Assembly: GCA_900314165.1 (NCBI GenBank)
Contig: OMUE01000128.1
Span: 1-12,215 of the forward strand
Length of the DNA stretch: 12,215 nucleotides
Source of the DNA: an uncultured Acidaminococcus sp.
GTDB taxonomy: Bacteria > Bacillota_C > Negativicutes > Acidaminococcales > Acidaminococcaceae
Reading direction: 5' to 3'
A model generated the notes under the pieces. The model saw only the letters and a program-made list of their open reading frames with translations, was not told where the DNA came from and made no database searches. The translations under genes and the position numbers were made by a program. This document shows, one piece after another, positions 1 through 6,557 of the stretch; the stretch's first letter is position 1, and each line of letters starts with the position of its first letter.

Positions 1-665
1 CCGGTTTCTTCTACATAGGTCCGGGTGCCGGGATCCAGGTACAGGTTTTCAGCAAAGCCTCTCTGGTGAGCCAGTACGTAAGGATACAGGCTCATAGCAT
101 AGTTCAGGCCAGCTTTGATACCGCCGGTGCCATGGGGGGCCGCACGGTCGAAGTCGCTGACGCAGATGGTGATAGGTTTAGCACCACCCTTGAAGTATGC
201 GCCTACAGGGGTAGCAATCAGACGGAATTGATATTCGTTAGAGGGTTTTACACCGATGACAGGACCGGATGCAAACATATAAGGACGCAGATACAGGGAA
301 CCGCCGGTACCAGCAGGAGGTACGTAAGCAGCATTAGCTTTAACCACAGCATCTACGGCTTCAATGAATTTATCTTTCGGGAATTGAGGCATTTCCAGAC
401 GAGCAGCAGAATCGAACATACGGTCTGCGTTCAGGTCAGGACGGAAAGCTACGATATCGCCGTTGTCAGCAGTGTAAGCTTTCAGGCCTTCAAAGCATTC
501 CTGGCAATATTGCAGGATGCCGGCGCATTCGCTAATTGTGACCATAGGATCATCAATCAGGCCGCCTTCTTCCCATTTCCCATCTTTAAAGTTAGAAACA
601 TAGCGTTTCGGAGTAACCCGATATTCAAAACCCAGGTTGCCCCAGTCCAGATTGGCTTTTTCCAT
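1..665 (-). CDS. ilvE: Branched-chain amino acid aminotransferase, 3' end outside window
   Basis: PLP-dependent fold-type IV aminotransferase (EC 2.6.1.42). It interconverts valine, leucine and isoleucine with their 2-oxo acids, using 2-oxoglutarate/glutamate, in the cytoplasm. I translated the first 221 codons from the sequence. They show the family blocks QECFEGLKAY (about residues 55-64), LYLRPYMFASG (124-134) and GTGGIKAGLNYA (179-190), in which K184 is the expected Schiff-base lysine. The family is usually about 340-360 residues, so roughly the last third is missing beyond position 1. The ATG at 665-663 is the natural start because the Met-Glu-Lys N-terminus leads straight into the conserved DWGNLGFEY region. 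A good promoter lies just upstream. The gene is separated from its neighbour by about 390 non-coding bases and looks like an independent transcription unit unrelated to Pel. Family assignment is firm; exact substrate preference is inferred. Confidence 0.95.
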   Translation of the reverse strand, partial: MEKANLDWGNLGFEYRVTPKRYVSNFKDGKWEEGGLIDDPMVTISECAGILQYCQECFEGLKAYTADNGDIVAFRPDLNADRMFDSAARLEMPQFPKDKFIEAVDAVVKANAAYVPPAGTGGSLYLRPYMFASGPVIGVKPSNEYQFRLIATPVGAYFKGGAKPITICVSDFDRAAPHGTGGIKAGLNYAMSLYPYVLAHQRGFAENLYLDPGTRTYVEET

Positions 666-697
666 AAAGTATCACTCACTTTCTAATAAGTGTATTA

Positions 698-727
698 ATC
701 ATATCACTCTGTCCCCTCTTTAGGCAA
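698..727 (-). promoter_or_regulatory. Probable sigma-70/sigma-A promoter of ilvE
   Basis: Reading the minus strand, TTGCCT (727-722) is followed by an 18-base spacer and TATGAT (703-698). These match the -35 and -10 consensus at 4/6 and 5/6. The -10 box ends about 32 bases before the ilvE ATG, leaving a short leader that contains a weak purine-rich ribosome site (GTGAGTG). I saw no T-box or other long leader structure in that short leader. The call rests on motif match and position only. Confidence 0.6.
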
Positions 728-872
728 ACATTTTTAATTCCCGTTCTGTTTCGCCGATTTTTGGAGACTTTTTTGCATAATATTGTAACGTTTAAAACAA
801 TTTTACTCCGTCTGAATTTTCGTTGTTTTAATGTTTTTGTCTATATTTCGTATATTGGATACATTGCTGGGG

Positions 873-1054
873 AAAGTGAAGAGCGAAGAGTGAAAAGGCA
901 CCTGCGGCGGGCAAGGTAGTCAGCTGAGCTGACAAAATAAAGCAAAGAGTATTAATGTACTAGTGGTTCGCTGAACTGCACTGTTAATCTCTTATCCCCT
1001 TTATCCTGCAAGGCCAGAGGCCAACTTTTCGCTCTTCACTATTCGCTCTTCGCT
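873..1054. repeat. Palindromic repeat element with heptamer arrays at both ends
   Basis: The left end carries three tandem 7-base units of the form GYGAARA (876-896) followed by a GC-rich tail ending in GCGGGCAAGG near 916. The right end carries four such units on the opposite strand (1026-1053). The two ends form a long imperfect inverted repeat around a roughly 130-base core. A related copy in the left-end orientation sits at 1854-1901. The core contains a perfect 7-base-arm palindrome (919-933). There is no coding capacity for a transposase, so this looks like a non-autonomous or structural intergenic repeat. It sits immediately downstream of the hydrolase gene and could form a hairpin that ends transcription, although I see no U-tract. 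Confidence 0.6.
919..933. repeat. Perfect 15-base palindrome inside the repeat element
   Basis: GTCAGCT-G-AGCTGAC has perfect 7-base arms around one central base. It lies inside the core of the palindromic repeat element, just after its GC-rich tail. It could be a protein-binding site or simply part of the element's fold. Nothing in the sequence distinguishes these. Confidence 0.5.
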
Positions 1055-1055
1055 A

Positions 1056-1586
1056 TTATTTCACTTCCACCTGGCAGCTTCTCATGGTTTCCAGGGCTGC
1101 CTCGTGTTTGGCGGGCGTTACGCCGGCACAGCAGCTGCTGTCCACGCTGACCGGCACTTCCGGCAGAGCGGCCTTGATGAGCAGGGCATTGGATACCACG
1201 CAGATATCCGTGCACAGCCCGATGACTTCGATTTCGCTGATAGGGGCTTCTGCATTCCGTTTCTGCAGATCCTCTGCCAGTTTCATGGAGCCAAACGTGG
1301 GCTTTTCGTACATCTTATAATGACGGTCCCGCTGCAGTTCCTTTACGCCGCCCACCAATTCCCAGCCAGGCGTTCCCTTGATGCAATGCTTTACCGGCAG
1401 GTTCTGCCCTTCCTGGGTCAGCAGATAGTTGTTGGGATGGGTATCCATGGTAAACACCACCTGGCCGGGATATTCCATAATTTTCCTGACCACCTTAGGT
1501 ACAATGGCCTGCGCTTCCTTAGTGCCCAGGCTCCCATCCACAAAATCCTTTTGCATATCCACCACAACCAAAATCGTATTCGTCAT
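1056..1586 (-). CDS. Nicotinamidase/isochorismatase-family cysteine hydrolase
   Basis: A 176-residue cytoplasmic hydrolase of the isochorismatase-like superfamily. The likely reaction is nicotinamide to nicotinate plus ammonia in NAD salvage. The catalytic triad is visible as D10 (VVVDMQKDF), a Lys in MYEKPTFGS (K95) and C129 (GLCTDICV). The nicotinamidase-type metal ligands are also present as D48-x-H50 (TMDTHP) and H67 (PVKHCIKG), which favours an amidase over a true isochorismatase. Length is normal for the family. The frame is open further upstream to an ATG at 1667, but I chose ATG 1586. It has a GAGGT ribosome site (1598-1594) at good spacing and begins directly with the conserved first strand, whereas the extra 27 codons run through a repeat element. 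There is no link to Pel apart from position. Substrate is inferred, so no gene symbol is given. Confidence 0.85.
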   Translation of the reverse strand: MTNTILVVVDMQKDFVDGSLGTKEAQAIVPKVVRKIMEYPGQVVFTMDTHPNNYLLTQEGQNLPVKHCIKGTPGWELVGGVKELQRDRHYKMYEKPTFGSMKLAEDLQKRNAEAPISEIEVIGLCTDICVVSNALLIKAALPEVPVSVDSSCCAGVTPAKHEAALETMRSCQVEVK

Positions 1587-1650
1587 TTCAAAGACCTCGT
1601 TTCTGTTCCCCGGAGTATGGAAAACAGCAATTAACATTCTCGTGTAATTT

Positions 1651-1782
1651 CGTAGGGGTGGCACCAAACTTTTTGCGTAAGCAAAAATGTTGCCTGTGCC
1701 ACCCGCCAGACACGGTCTCCACTGGCGATATTTTCAACCTGGAATACTATAATTTGTTGAAAAATCTTGTGGAGCCCCTACG
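1651..1782. repeat. MITE-like element with CGTAGGGG terminal inverted repeats and three internal hairpins
   Basis: The ends are perfect 8-base inverted repeats, CGTAGGGG (1651-1658) and CCCCTACG (1775-1782). Inside are three separate perfect inverted repeats. The first is GGGTGGCAC/GTGCCACCC (1656-1664 with 1696-1704), enclosing TTTTTGC-GTAA-GCAAAAA (1670-1687). The second is CGCCAG/CTGGCG (1704-1709 with 1722-1727). The third is TTTTCAAC/GTTGAAAA (1731-1738 with 1756-1763). A closed multi-hairpin fold of about 132 bases with no open frame fits a small non-autonomous element. It could also act as a structured RNA at the end of the Pel transcript or in the leader of the next gene. No target-site duplication is obvious. 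Confidence 0.6.
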
Positions 1783-1853
1783 GGTGAGTGCTAAAATCAC
1801 GTTAAATGTGGTTTTCTATATTCGGGTATTTATGAATAGTATACCATGAATAA

Positions 1854-1901
1854 GCGAAAAGCGAAGAGTGAAGAGCGAAGAGGCGCCTGCAGCGGGCAAG
1901 G
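1854..1901 (+). repeat. Heptamer tandem array with conserved GC-rich tail
   Basis: Four tandem 7-base units GYGAARA (1854-1881) are followed by a tail GCGCCTGCAGCGGGCAAGG ending at 1901. The same unit and tail occur at 876-916, with three units and two tail differences, and the unit array occurs inverted at 1026-1053. The tail stops three bases short of the stop codon (1906-1904) of the hydrolase gene. It is a dispersed repeat, not a gene. Confidence 0.65.
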
Positions 1902-1903
1902 AT

Positions 1904-2887
1904 TCACCGAAACGTCTGCCAGGCATCCAGGACGTCCAAAAAGGCACCATCAAAGCCAGCGTGAAGGATTTCGTCCAGGTAAGCCTCGTCACTGCCGTAG
2001 AGGATCCGCTGCCAGGGCTTTTCCCAATACCGGACCCGATAGGCACCGGGCCAATTGGGGTTGCTCCGGGCAATCCAGGAAGGGCGGCTCCCCGGATCGT
2101 TCCATTCCGTTTGCCAATAGGTCCGGTAATCCGCGGCTTCACCCACGCTCATATAAGCCAGGATCAGACGACGGCCCCCCTGGGGTTTAGCCTGGAGCTT
2201 GCGGACCTCCTCCCTCGTCAGAGGCTCGCTGCCGTAGTACAGGTCTAAGATGAGCACGTCGTAGGGTGTCTCTGCCAAGGCTTCCAGATAGGCGGAGCGG
2301 CTCTCGAAACCGCCGGGATTCAGCAGGATGAGAAAATTTTCAGCCTGGGCAACTCCCCTGACGTCCCGGTCGTTCTTGTCCGGGACCGTCCCCTCAGGAA
2401 TCCCATCCAGGCTGCTGCGGGCAGAGGTCATGCTGATATAGCCCCGCTCCCCGCCCAAGGCTTCCACTTTCTTCCGTTTCTGATCCGGCGCATAATCCAG
2501 GGTCCAAACCGCCTTGCCGGCCGCCTTGGGCTTTGCCAGCATGGCGTCGATATACGTCAGGACCTTCGGATCCTGTTCCGCTGTCTTCTCCCCGTTTCCG
2601 GTAAAGAACACGCTTTCCGCCAGGAAGCCGTCCAGGGAGCCCACCAGCTTATCCACAGCCTCCTGAGTTTCCGTCTTCGTGACCTCCAACAGGCCCAGGG
2701 CTCCGTTGCCCACAAGCTGGAAATCCGGCTGTTTTTCTTTTGCGTAGGAGCAGATTTCCTCCGTCAACTCCACCATGGCCTGTTCCGGGGTCTGGTTTAG
2801 CGCTTCCACTGGGGAAGCCGCAGCACCGGGGCTGGCAGCACAGAAGATTCCTGCCGACAGCCAGCAGAGCAGTGAAGAAAACTTCAT
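1904..2887 (-). CDS. Secreted GH114/TM1410-like glycoside hydrolase, circularly permuted order
   Basis: A 327-residue secreted protein, with signal peptide about 1-24 and a cleavage-like GAAAS. It matches the alpha-1,4-polygalactosaminidase-like (GH114, COG2342) TIM-barrel family, related to the hydrolase domain of PelA (GH166). Motifs normally in the first half of the barrel sit in the second half here: YDVLILDLYY (209-218), LAYMSVGEAADYRTYW (243-258), NPNWPGAYRVRYW (276-288) and GFDGAFLDVLDAW (311-323). Blocks resembling the usual C-terminal half come first: KQPDFQLVGNG (52-62), LDGFLAESVFF (85-95, with E91 a candidate catalytic acid), GKAVWTLDY (124-132) and ERGYISMTSARSSLDG (147-162). It starts 24 bases after the barrel gene with an AAAGGAA ribosome site (2900-2894) and is the last Pel-operon gene. 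Inferred role: periplasmic trimming or release of the galactosamine-rich polymer. Superfamily is confident; substrate and permutation are inference. Confidence 0.8.
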   Translation of the reverse strand: MKFSSLLCWLSAGIFCAASPGAAASPVEALNQTPEQAMVELTEEICSYAKEKQPDFQLVGNGALGLLEVTKTETQEAVDKLVGSLDGFLAESVFFTGNGEKTAEQDPKVLTYIDAMLAKPKAAGKAVWTLDYAPDQKRKKVEALGGERGYISMTSARSSLDGIPEGTVPDKNDRDVRGVAQAENFLILLNPGGFESRSAYLEALAETPYDVLILDLYYGSEPLTREEVRKLQAKPQGGRRLILAYMSVGEAADYRTYWQTEWNDPGSRPSWIARSNPNWPGAYRVRYWEKPWQRILYGSDEAYLDEILHAGFDGAFLDVLDAWQTFR

Positions 2888-2911
2888 AGCAGGTTCCTTT
2901 CTTTGTAAAAC

Positions 2912-5062
2912 TCAAAACGTATGGGTATACCAGAACGATACACCGTAACCGTTATAATTTGAAGAATCTTTCTGGGTGCGGACGTACCGCTCCAGATCCA
3001 GGCTCCAATGATCCACCTGGGATGCTTTCCATTCCAGCCGCAGACCAAGGCCGTACCGTTCCCATCGGCCTTCATTCTTTACCTGATACAGCGGATCATA
3101 GCCCACCGTAGCTGCATACCAGCTGGCAAAGCCCTGCCAGGAAAATTCAGGTGTCACTTTATGGCGCAGGGACAGCAGGATACCGCCTTCGTTCATAGCC
3201 GGCACATCAAAGTCCCCTGCCGTGGCTCCCGCATGGCCCACGGTAGTGTAAAGGCCCAGCTCGTCTTTGGGACGGAGCTGGAAATTTGCAGCTGCTCCGG
3301 CTTCTACGGCAGCTCCATCCCGATAGTGCAGCAGGCTGCCCTTCTGCCAGACAGGTCTGTCTGCGCGCCAATTCCAAACAACACCGTCTTCCTGGGAACC
3401 GTCCGTATACGTATAGGAAAGCCATGTACGCAGCTGGTGCTTGTCACCGATATGATCATAGGCAAGACGGGCAATGGTCTGGTCCCCCGGATTCACTTCT
3501 GCACCCGGCACTTCCTTGGAATAGTGGTAAGAGTGCCGGTTATTATAGATCAATTTTCCAGTAATACTATCTCGCTCTGTGAAATGATGGACGCCCTCGA
3601 TTTCCGGCTGGAACTGCCAGCCTCCTCCAAAGTCCTGGAAAAGACCAACGCCTTTGGGCACATAGGCGTCCCTATAATACCGGCTTTCCCCCGTAGGAGC
3701 TACAATAGCTATCCCATACCTTACACTATTGACCGGATTATCATTATGGTAGCGCAGGCTCAGCGTCGTGTCCATCCAATCGGAAAAACGTCCCGGCGTT
3801 CCGTCCAGCCCGCTGCCCCCACCGGTGTCCGACAACAGATGACCTGTGTCAACGCCGATTTCCAGCCCATGGACTTTTTCTCCTACGGGCCAGTCCTTGG
3901 GATTCACGCGGGTCTCCCCCGGATATTTATCCAGCCGTTCTGCCACATAGGCGGAAATAGGCACATAGGCCTGATGACCGGCATGTCTGCCATGCCAGCC
4001 CCGGTACAGGAAGCCGGTCCGGGTACTGACGATGTCATAGCCCAGATTCCAAACAGCAGAAGCGGTGTTGGACACATTATCGCGGGATTGGACGAGAGCC
4101 TTTCCGGCTTCTTCTTCCCACTGCCGCGTTTTCACTTCATTTTCTTTTGCTTCACGGAGCCGTCCGTCGGCCTCCCCTACCCATTTGCGGGCACCTTCCT
4201 GCCAATGAGCCGCACTCTGAGCCGTGGCTTCTGCCGCACTCCGTTCAGCCCGGGCAGCATCGTAAGCGCTCTTCAATTTTGCTAAAGGGACGGACGCTTC
4301 TCTCAGACGGTCATTGATCGTATCCAGACGCTGGCTGGCCTCCGTACCCTGAGCCGAAACCTGCTCTGCCTGAGCGGAGATTTCAGCAGTCCTGGTTTTT
4401 TTCAGTTCTTCTAAAGCCGCCACATCAGAGACACCATAGCTGTAGGCATCTGCCCGTTCCACAGCTTCCATCAGCCGGTTCTGGTCATAGCCCACGTCTT
4501 CTACAGCTCGCTGGACAGCAGCAATCCGGTCTTCACTGAGGTCCGAACCTGTATTATAAAGTTCATCCATCTCCCCGGTCAGTTCGTCCATGCGGTTGTT
4601 CAGGTCTCTCAGCTCGTCCACCACTGCCTGGGACTCTGCCGTAAGCTGGTCCACAATCGCCTGTTGCTGATTCAGGGGATCTTGCAGGGAAGCCATGACA
4701 GCCGCAGCCTGTTCCATCTGCTTCCGGGCAGCCTGAAGCGCTGCTGTAGCGTCGGCAAGGGCCTGGCGGCTGGCAGTCCTATCCTGTTCCGCCTGGAAAA
4801 TGTATTGTTTTTCAAGTTTTACTGCTTTTCGTGCAGCCTGAAGGTTTTTCTCGGACTCCAGGACGGCCGCCCGGGCTGCCTGGAGATTTTTCATTGCCTC
4901 GTGACGGGACTTCAGATCAGCCTGCTTTTGCCGCAACTCCTGCAGCGTCATGAGAGCATCCGTCGTAGGATCGTGGTAAGCTCCATAAGTCGTGGCAGTA
5001 GTTCCCGTAAGAAGCATCGTCAACAATAGCGCTGCCGCCAGCTTTCTTTGTCTGAGCTTCAT
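2912..5062 (-). CDS. Coiled-coil plus beta-barrel outer-membrane protein, candidate Pel exporter
   Basis: A 716-residue protein not recognised as a named family. It has a signal peptide (about 1-28, Lys/Arg-rich then LLLTMLLTG, cleavage near TYGA). A long charged, Ala/Glu/Gln-rich helical region follows (about 35-335) and should form coiled coils, with a break near 165-215. A C-terminal region of about 375 residues (340-716) has alternating aromatic/hydrophobic short strands with Gly/Asn/Asp turns, ending in FWYTHTF. A terminal Phe after an amphipathic strand is the classic outer-membrane barrel signature. I see no SLH, POTRA or TPR domain. Its ATG overlaps the pelG stop as ATGA (5062-5059), so translation is coupled to pelG. 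By position and architecture (periplasmic helical part plus barrel) it could replace PelB, but it shares no recognised PelB sequence. It could alternatively be a porin or envelope tether. Barrel call strong; Pel export role inferred. Confidence 0.8.
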   Translation of the reverse strand: MKLRQRKLAAALLLTMLLTGTTATTYGAYHDPTTDALMTLQELRQKQADLKSRHEAMKNLQAARAAVLESEKNLQAARKAVKLEKQYIFQAEQDRTASRQALADATAALQAARKQMEQAAAVMASLQDPLNQQQAIVDQLTAESQAVVDELRDLNNRMDELTGEMDELYNTGSDLSEDRIAAVQRAVEDVGYDQNRLMEAVERADAYSYGVSDVAALEELKKTRTAEISAQAEQVSAQGTEASQRLDTINDRLREASVPLAKLKSAYDAARAERSAAEATAQSAAHWQEGARKWVGEADGRLREAKENEVKTRQWEEEAGKALVQSRDNVSNTASAVWNLGYDIVSTRTGFLYRGWHGRHAGHQAYVPISAYVAERLDKYPGETRVNPKDWPVGEKVHGLEIGVDTGHLLSDTGGGSGLDGTPGRFSDWMDTTLSLRYHNDNPVNSVRYGIAIVAPTGESRYYRDAYVPKGVGLFQDFGGGWQFQPEIEGVHHFTERDSITGKLIYNNRHSYHYSKEVPGAEVNPGDQTIARLAYDHIGDKHQLRTWLSYTYTDGSQEDGVVWNWRADRPVWQKGSLLHYRDGAAVEAGAAANFQLRPKDELGLYTTVGHAGATAGDFDVPAMNEGGILLSLRHKVTPEFSWQGFASWYAATVGYDPLYQVKNEGRWERYGLGLRLEWKASQVDHWSLDLERYVRTQKDSSNYNGYGVSFWYTHTF

Positions 5063-6552
5063 TCTGCATCCCCCCAGTCTTCCGGCCGCAGGTTCATAAT
5101 ATCCACGAGCCGGCCGCCGCTGAGCCGCTGGGCAAGATGGGTCAGCGGACCATTGGGCGGACGATAGAAGATGGGCTGGGAACAGTACACGTAAAAACCT
5201 ACATTGGACACAAAGCGTGTCAGTTCACGCCACCCCATGCAAAAAGCTCCTATAGCTGCGATAAAGAACGTAAAGCCGTAAGAATCAGGACCCCCGTAAC
5301 CAAGACCCCAGAGCCCCAGGGTCAGGCTCAGCAGGAAAAATGTCCCGCCAAGGCGCAGAAGGGCAGCCTGATCATCAAAATAAGTCAACAAGATAAAAAG
5401 AATTTCCACCAGGCCCGCAAAGAACACTGCGAAGAGGAGCACGTCAAACATCTGCATATCCGAATCTGGAATTCCGGACCAGACAAAGAGAGTGTCCCCT
5501 ATAGCCAGGAAGACCAGCGTCACTGCCAGTTGGAATTCCACCAGCTGACGCAGTTCAAACCAGAAGACATGCAGCAGGTCCTTCAACAGATACTCAATTT
5601 CCCGCAGGTTAGCGCCCTGAACTATAGCCGCAAAGAACGCGGAATGATGCGTATGGAAATGAGTTTCCGAACGGACCACGAATACCGTCATGAGGGGAAG
5701 GATGGACAGGAAGGCATAAAAAGAGGCTACATCATATTCCGGCGCATAAATATAGGTTTGGGCAATCACCTTCCCCCAGGGGCCCAGCCAGATGAGGATA
5801 TTTGGCAGATACAGGCTGGCAGTATACCCGACTGTAGCCAGTCCCAATCGCCAATGACGTTCGAAATAAGGCAGGAACCCGAAACAGAGGCCCTTCTCAG
5901 GCAGGCCGAAGCAACGGACCACTTGGATGAAGAAAATGGTTAGAAGCAGCCAAAGACCTGCATCCACAGCCGCCAGACCTGCAAGGTGGGGCGCAAGGCT
6001 CGTATAGTGCAGCAGGATATAGGACGTAAGCATGGCCAGTACAAGACCCGCTGCAAAGCCCAGCACAAGGCGCATATAGCGGCGCAGGGCCGTAAGGTAA
6101 ATGGTCTCAGTCCAGATGACCAGTAATTCCATAAACAAGAGATAGGCTAACCCCTTGTCAAGATAGGGCAAAGGACTGTGAGCAAAAAAGATAGTGGCGA
6201 GCACACCACCCAAGGATAGCAGCACGGCACACAGGCCAAACAGGGAGGCAGTCACATCCCGGAGGAAATTTGTGGAAATACAGTCCGAAAGATAGCGGGT
6301 CTGCATCATGGTAAAGCCGCTTGATAGGAACTGGGAAAACACGAAGGAATAGATAATGGGCCCCAAAAAGAGATCCTGCTCTCCCTGGGACACACCGTTT
6401 AACCGGAACTGCAGCTGGATCAGGAAGATCGTCAGCGTAAGGAGCAGGAACGGACCGGTGGTGATGATGGCGGAATAGGTAAACGCCCGGAGATACCCCA
6501 GTGCCGTCCGGGATTTATACAGTTTTTTCAATTCAAAGCCGACGCCTGCCAT
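5059..6552 (-). CDS. pelG: Pel polysaccharide inner-membrane transporter PelG
   Basis: A 497-residue polytopic membrane protein of the PelG family (MOP flippase-like superfamily), the presumed inner-membrane translocator of the Pel chain. The N-terminus MAGVGFELKKLYKS followed by a first membrane segment (about 23-48, with TTGPFLLL) is characteristic of PelG. Around twelve hydrophobic segments run through to about residue 440, and a hydrophilic tail of some 40 residues follows. Length is slightly above the Pseudomonas protein (about 456 residues), mainly in loops and tail. The ATG at 6552 is preceded by AAAGGAGG (6569-6562), which overlaps the end of pelF. The gap to pelF is only 5 bases, and the 3' end overlaps the next gene by 4 bases. 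In known systems PelG works with PelD, PelE and PelF at the inner membrane. Family assignment is confident. Confidence 0.93.
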   Translation of the reverse strand: MAGVGFELKKLYKSRTALGYLRAFTYSAIITTGPFLLLTLTIFLIQLQFRLNGVSQGEQDLFLGPIIYSFVFSQFLSSGFTMMQTRYLSDCISTNFLRDVTASLFGLCAVLLSLGGVLATIFFAHSPLPYLDKGLAYLLFMELLVIWTETIYLTALRRYMRLVLGFAAGLVLAMLTSYILLHYTSLAPHLAGLAAVDAGLWLLLTIFFIQVVRCFGLPEKGLCFGFLPYFERHWRLGLATVGYTASLYLPNILIWLGPWGKVIAQTYIYAPEYDVASFYAFLSILPLMTVFVVRSETHFHTHHSAFFAAIVQGANLREIEYLLKDLLHVFWFELRQLVEFQLAVTLVFLAIGDTLFVWSGIPDSDMQMFDVLLFAVFFAGLVEILFILLTYFDDQAALLRLGGTFFLLSLTLGLWGLGYGGPDSYGFTFFIAAIGAFCMGWRELTRFVSNVGFYVYCSQPIFYRPPNGPLTHLAQRLSGGRLVDIMNLRPEDWGDAE

Positions 6553-6557
6553 GCCGT

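Larger units (their letters stand above)
666..1055. other. Non-coding stretch between ilvE and the hydrolase gene
   Basis: This stretch of about 390 bases has no credible gene. From left to right it holds the short ilvE leader and promoter (666-727), then an AT-rich block (about 728-870) rich in A and T runs, typical of an upstream promoter region. A repeat-derived palindromic element (about 873-1054) follows and reaches the stop codon of the neighbouring gene. I see no tRNA, no clear intrinsic terminator with a U-run, and no recognisable riboswitch. Confidence 0.6.
1587..1903. other. Non-coding stretch between Pel operon end and the hydrolase gene
   Basis: These 317 bases hold three things. 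First is a leader of about 60 bases in front of the hydrolase gene, with its ribosome site. Second is a compact element bounded by short terminal inverted repeats (1651-1782). Third, after an AT-rich unremarkable segment (about 1783-1851), is a heptamer repeat array (1854-1901) abutting the stop codon of the upstream gene. I found no convincing -35/-10 pair and no canonical U-tailed terminator. Whether the hydrolase gene is read through from the Pel operon is therefore unresolved. Confidence 0.55.

Noticed and set aside
873..1054. Palindromic repeat as an intrinsic terminator or CRISPR-like array.
   Set aside because: No U-run follows the stem. The repeat units are 7 bases and contiguous without spacers, so CRISPR does not fit; a terminator role is only possible, not supported.
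1587..1667. Upstream ATG at 1667 that would extend the cysteine hydrolase by 27 residues.
   Set aside because: The extension runs into the MITE-like element, has no good ribosome site and no family similarity. ATG 1586 has GAGGT at proper spacing.
1725..1753. Plus-strand TATAAT at 1748-1753 as a promoter.
   Set aside because: There is no -35 match at 16-18 bases upstream and no plus-strand gene follows; it lies in a hairpin loop of the repeat element.
1904..2887. Hydrolase first looked C-terminally truncated by the adjacent repeat, because the GFDG...LDVLDAW block ends the protein.
   Set aside because: The missing closing strands are recognisable at the N-terminus (residues 52-162), so permutation explains the layout better than truncation.
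3008..4285. Long 425-codon plus-strand open frame antisense to the barrel gene.
   Set aside because: It has no recognisable domain, and its composition looks like a mirror of the minus-strand gene. That gene has a signal peptide, coiled coil, barrel and coupled start, and is clearly the real one.
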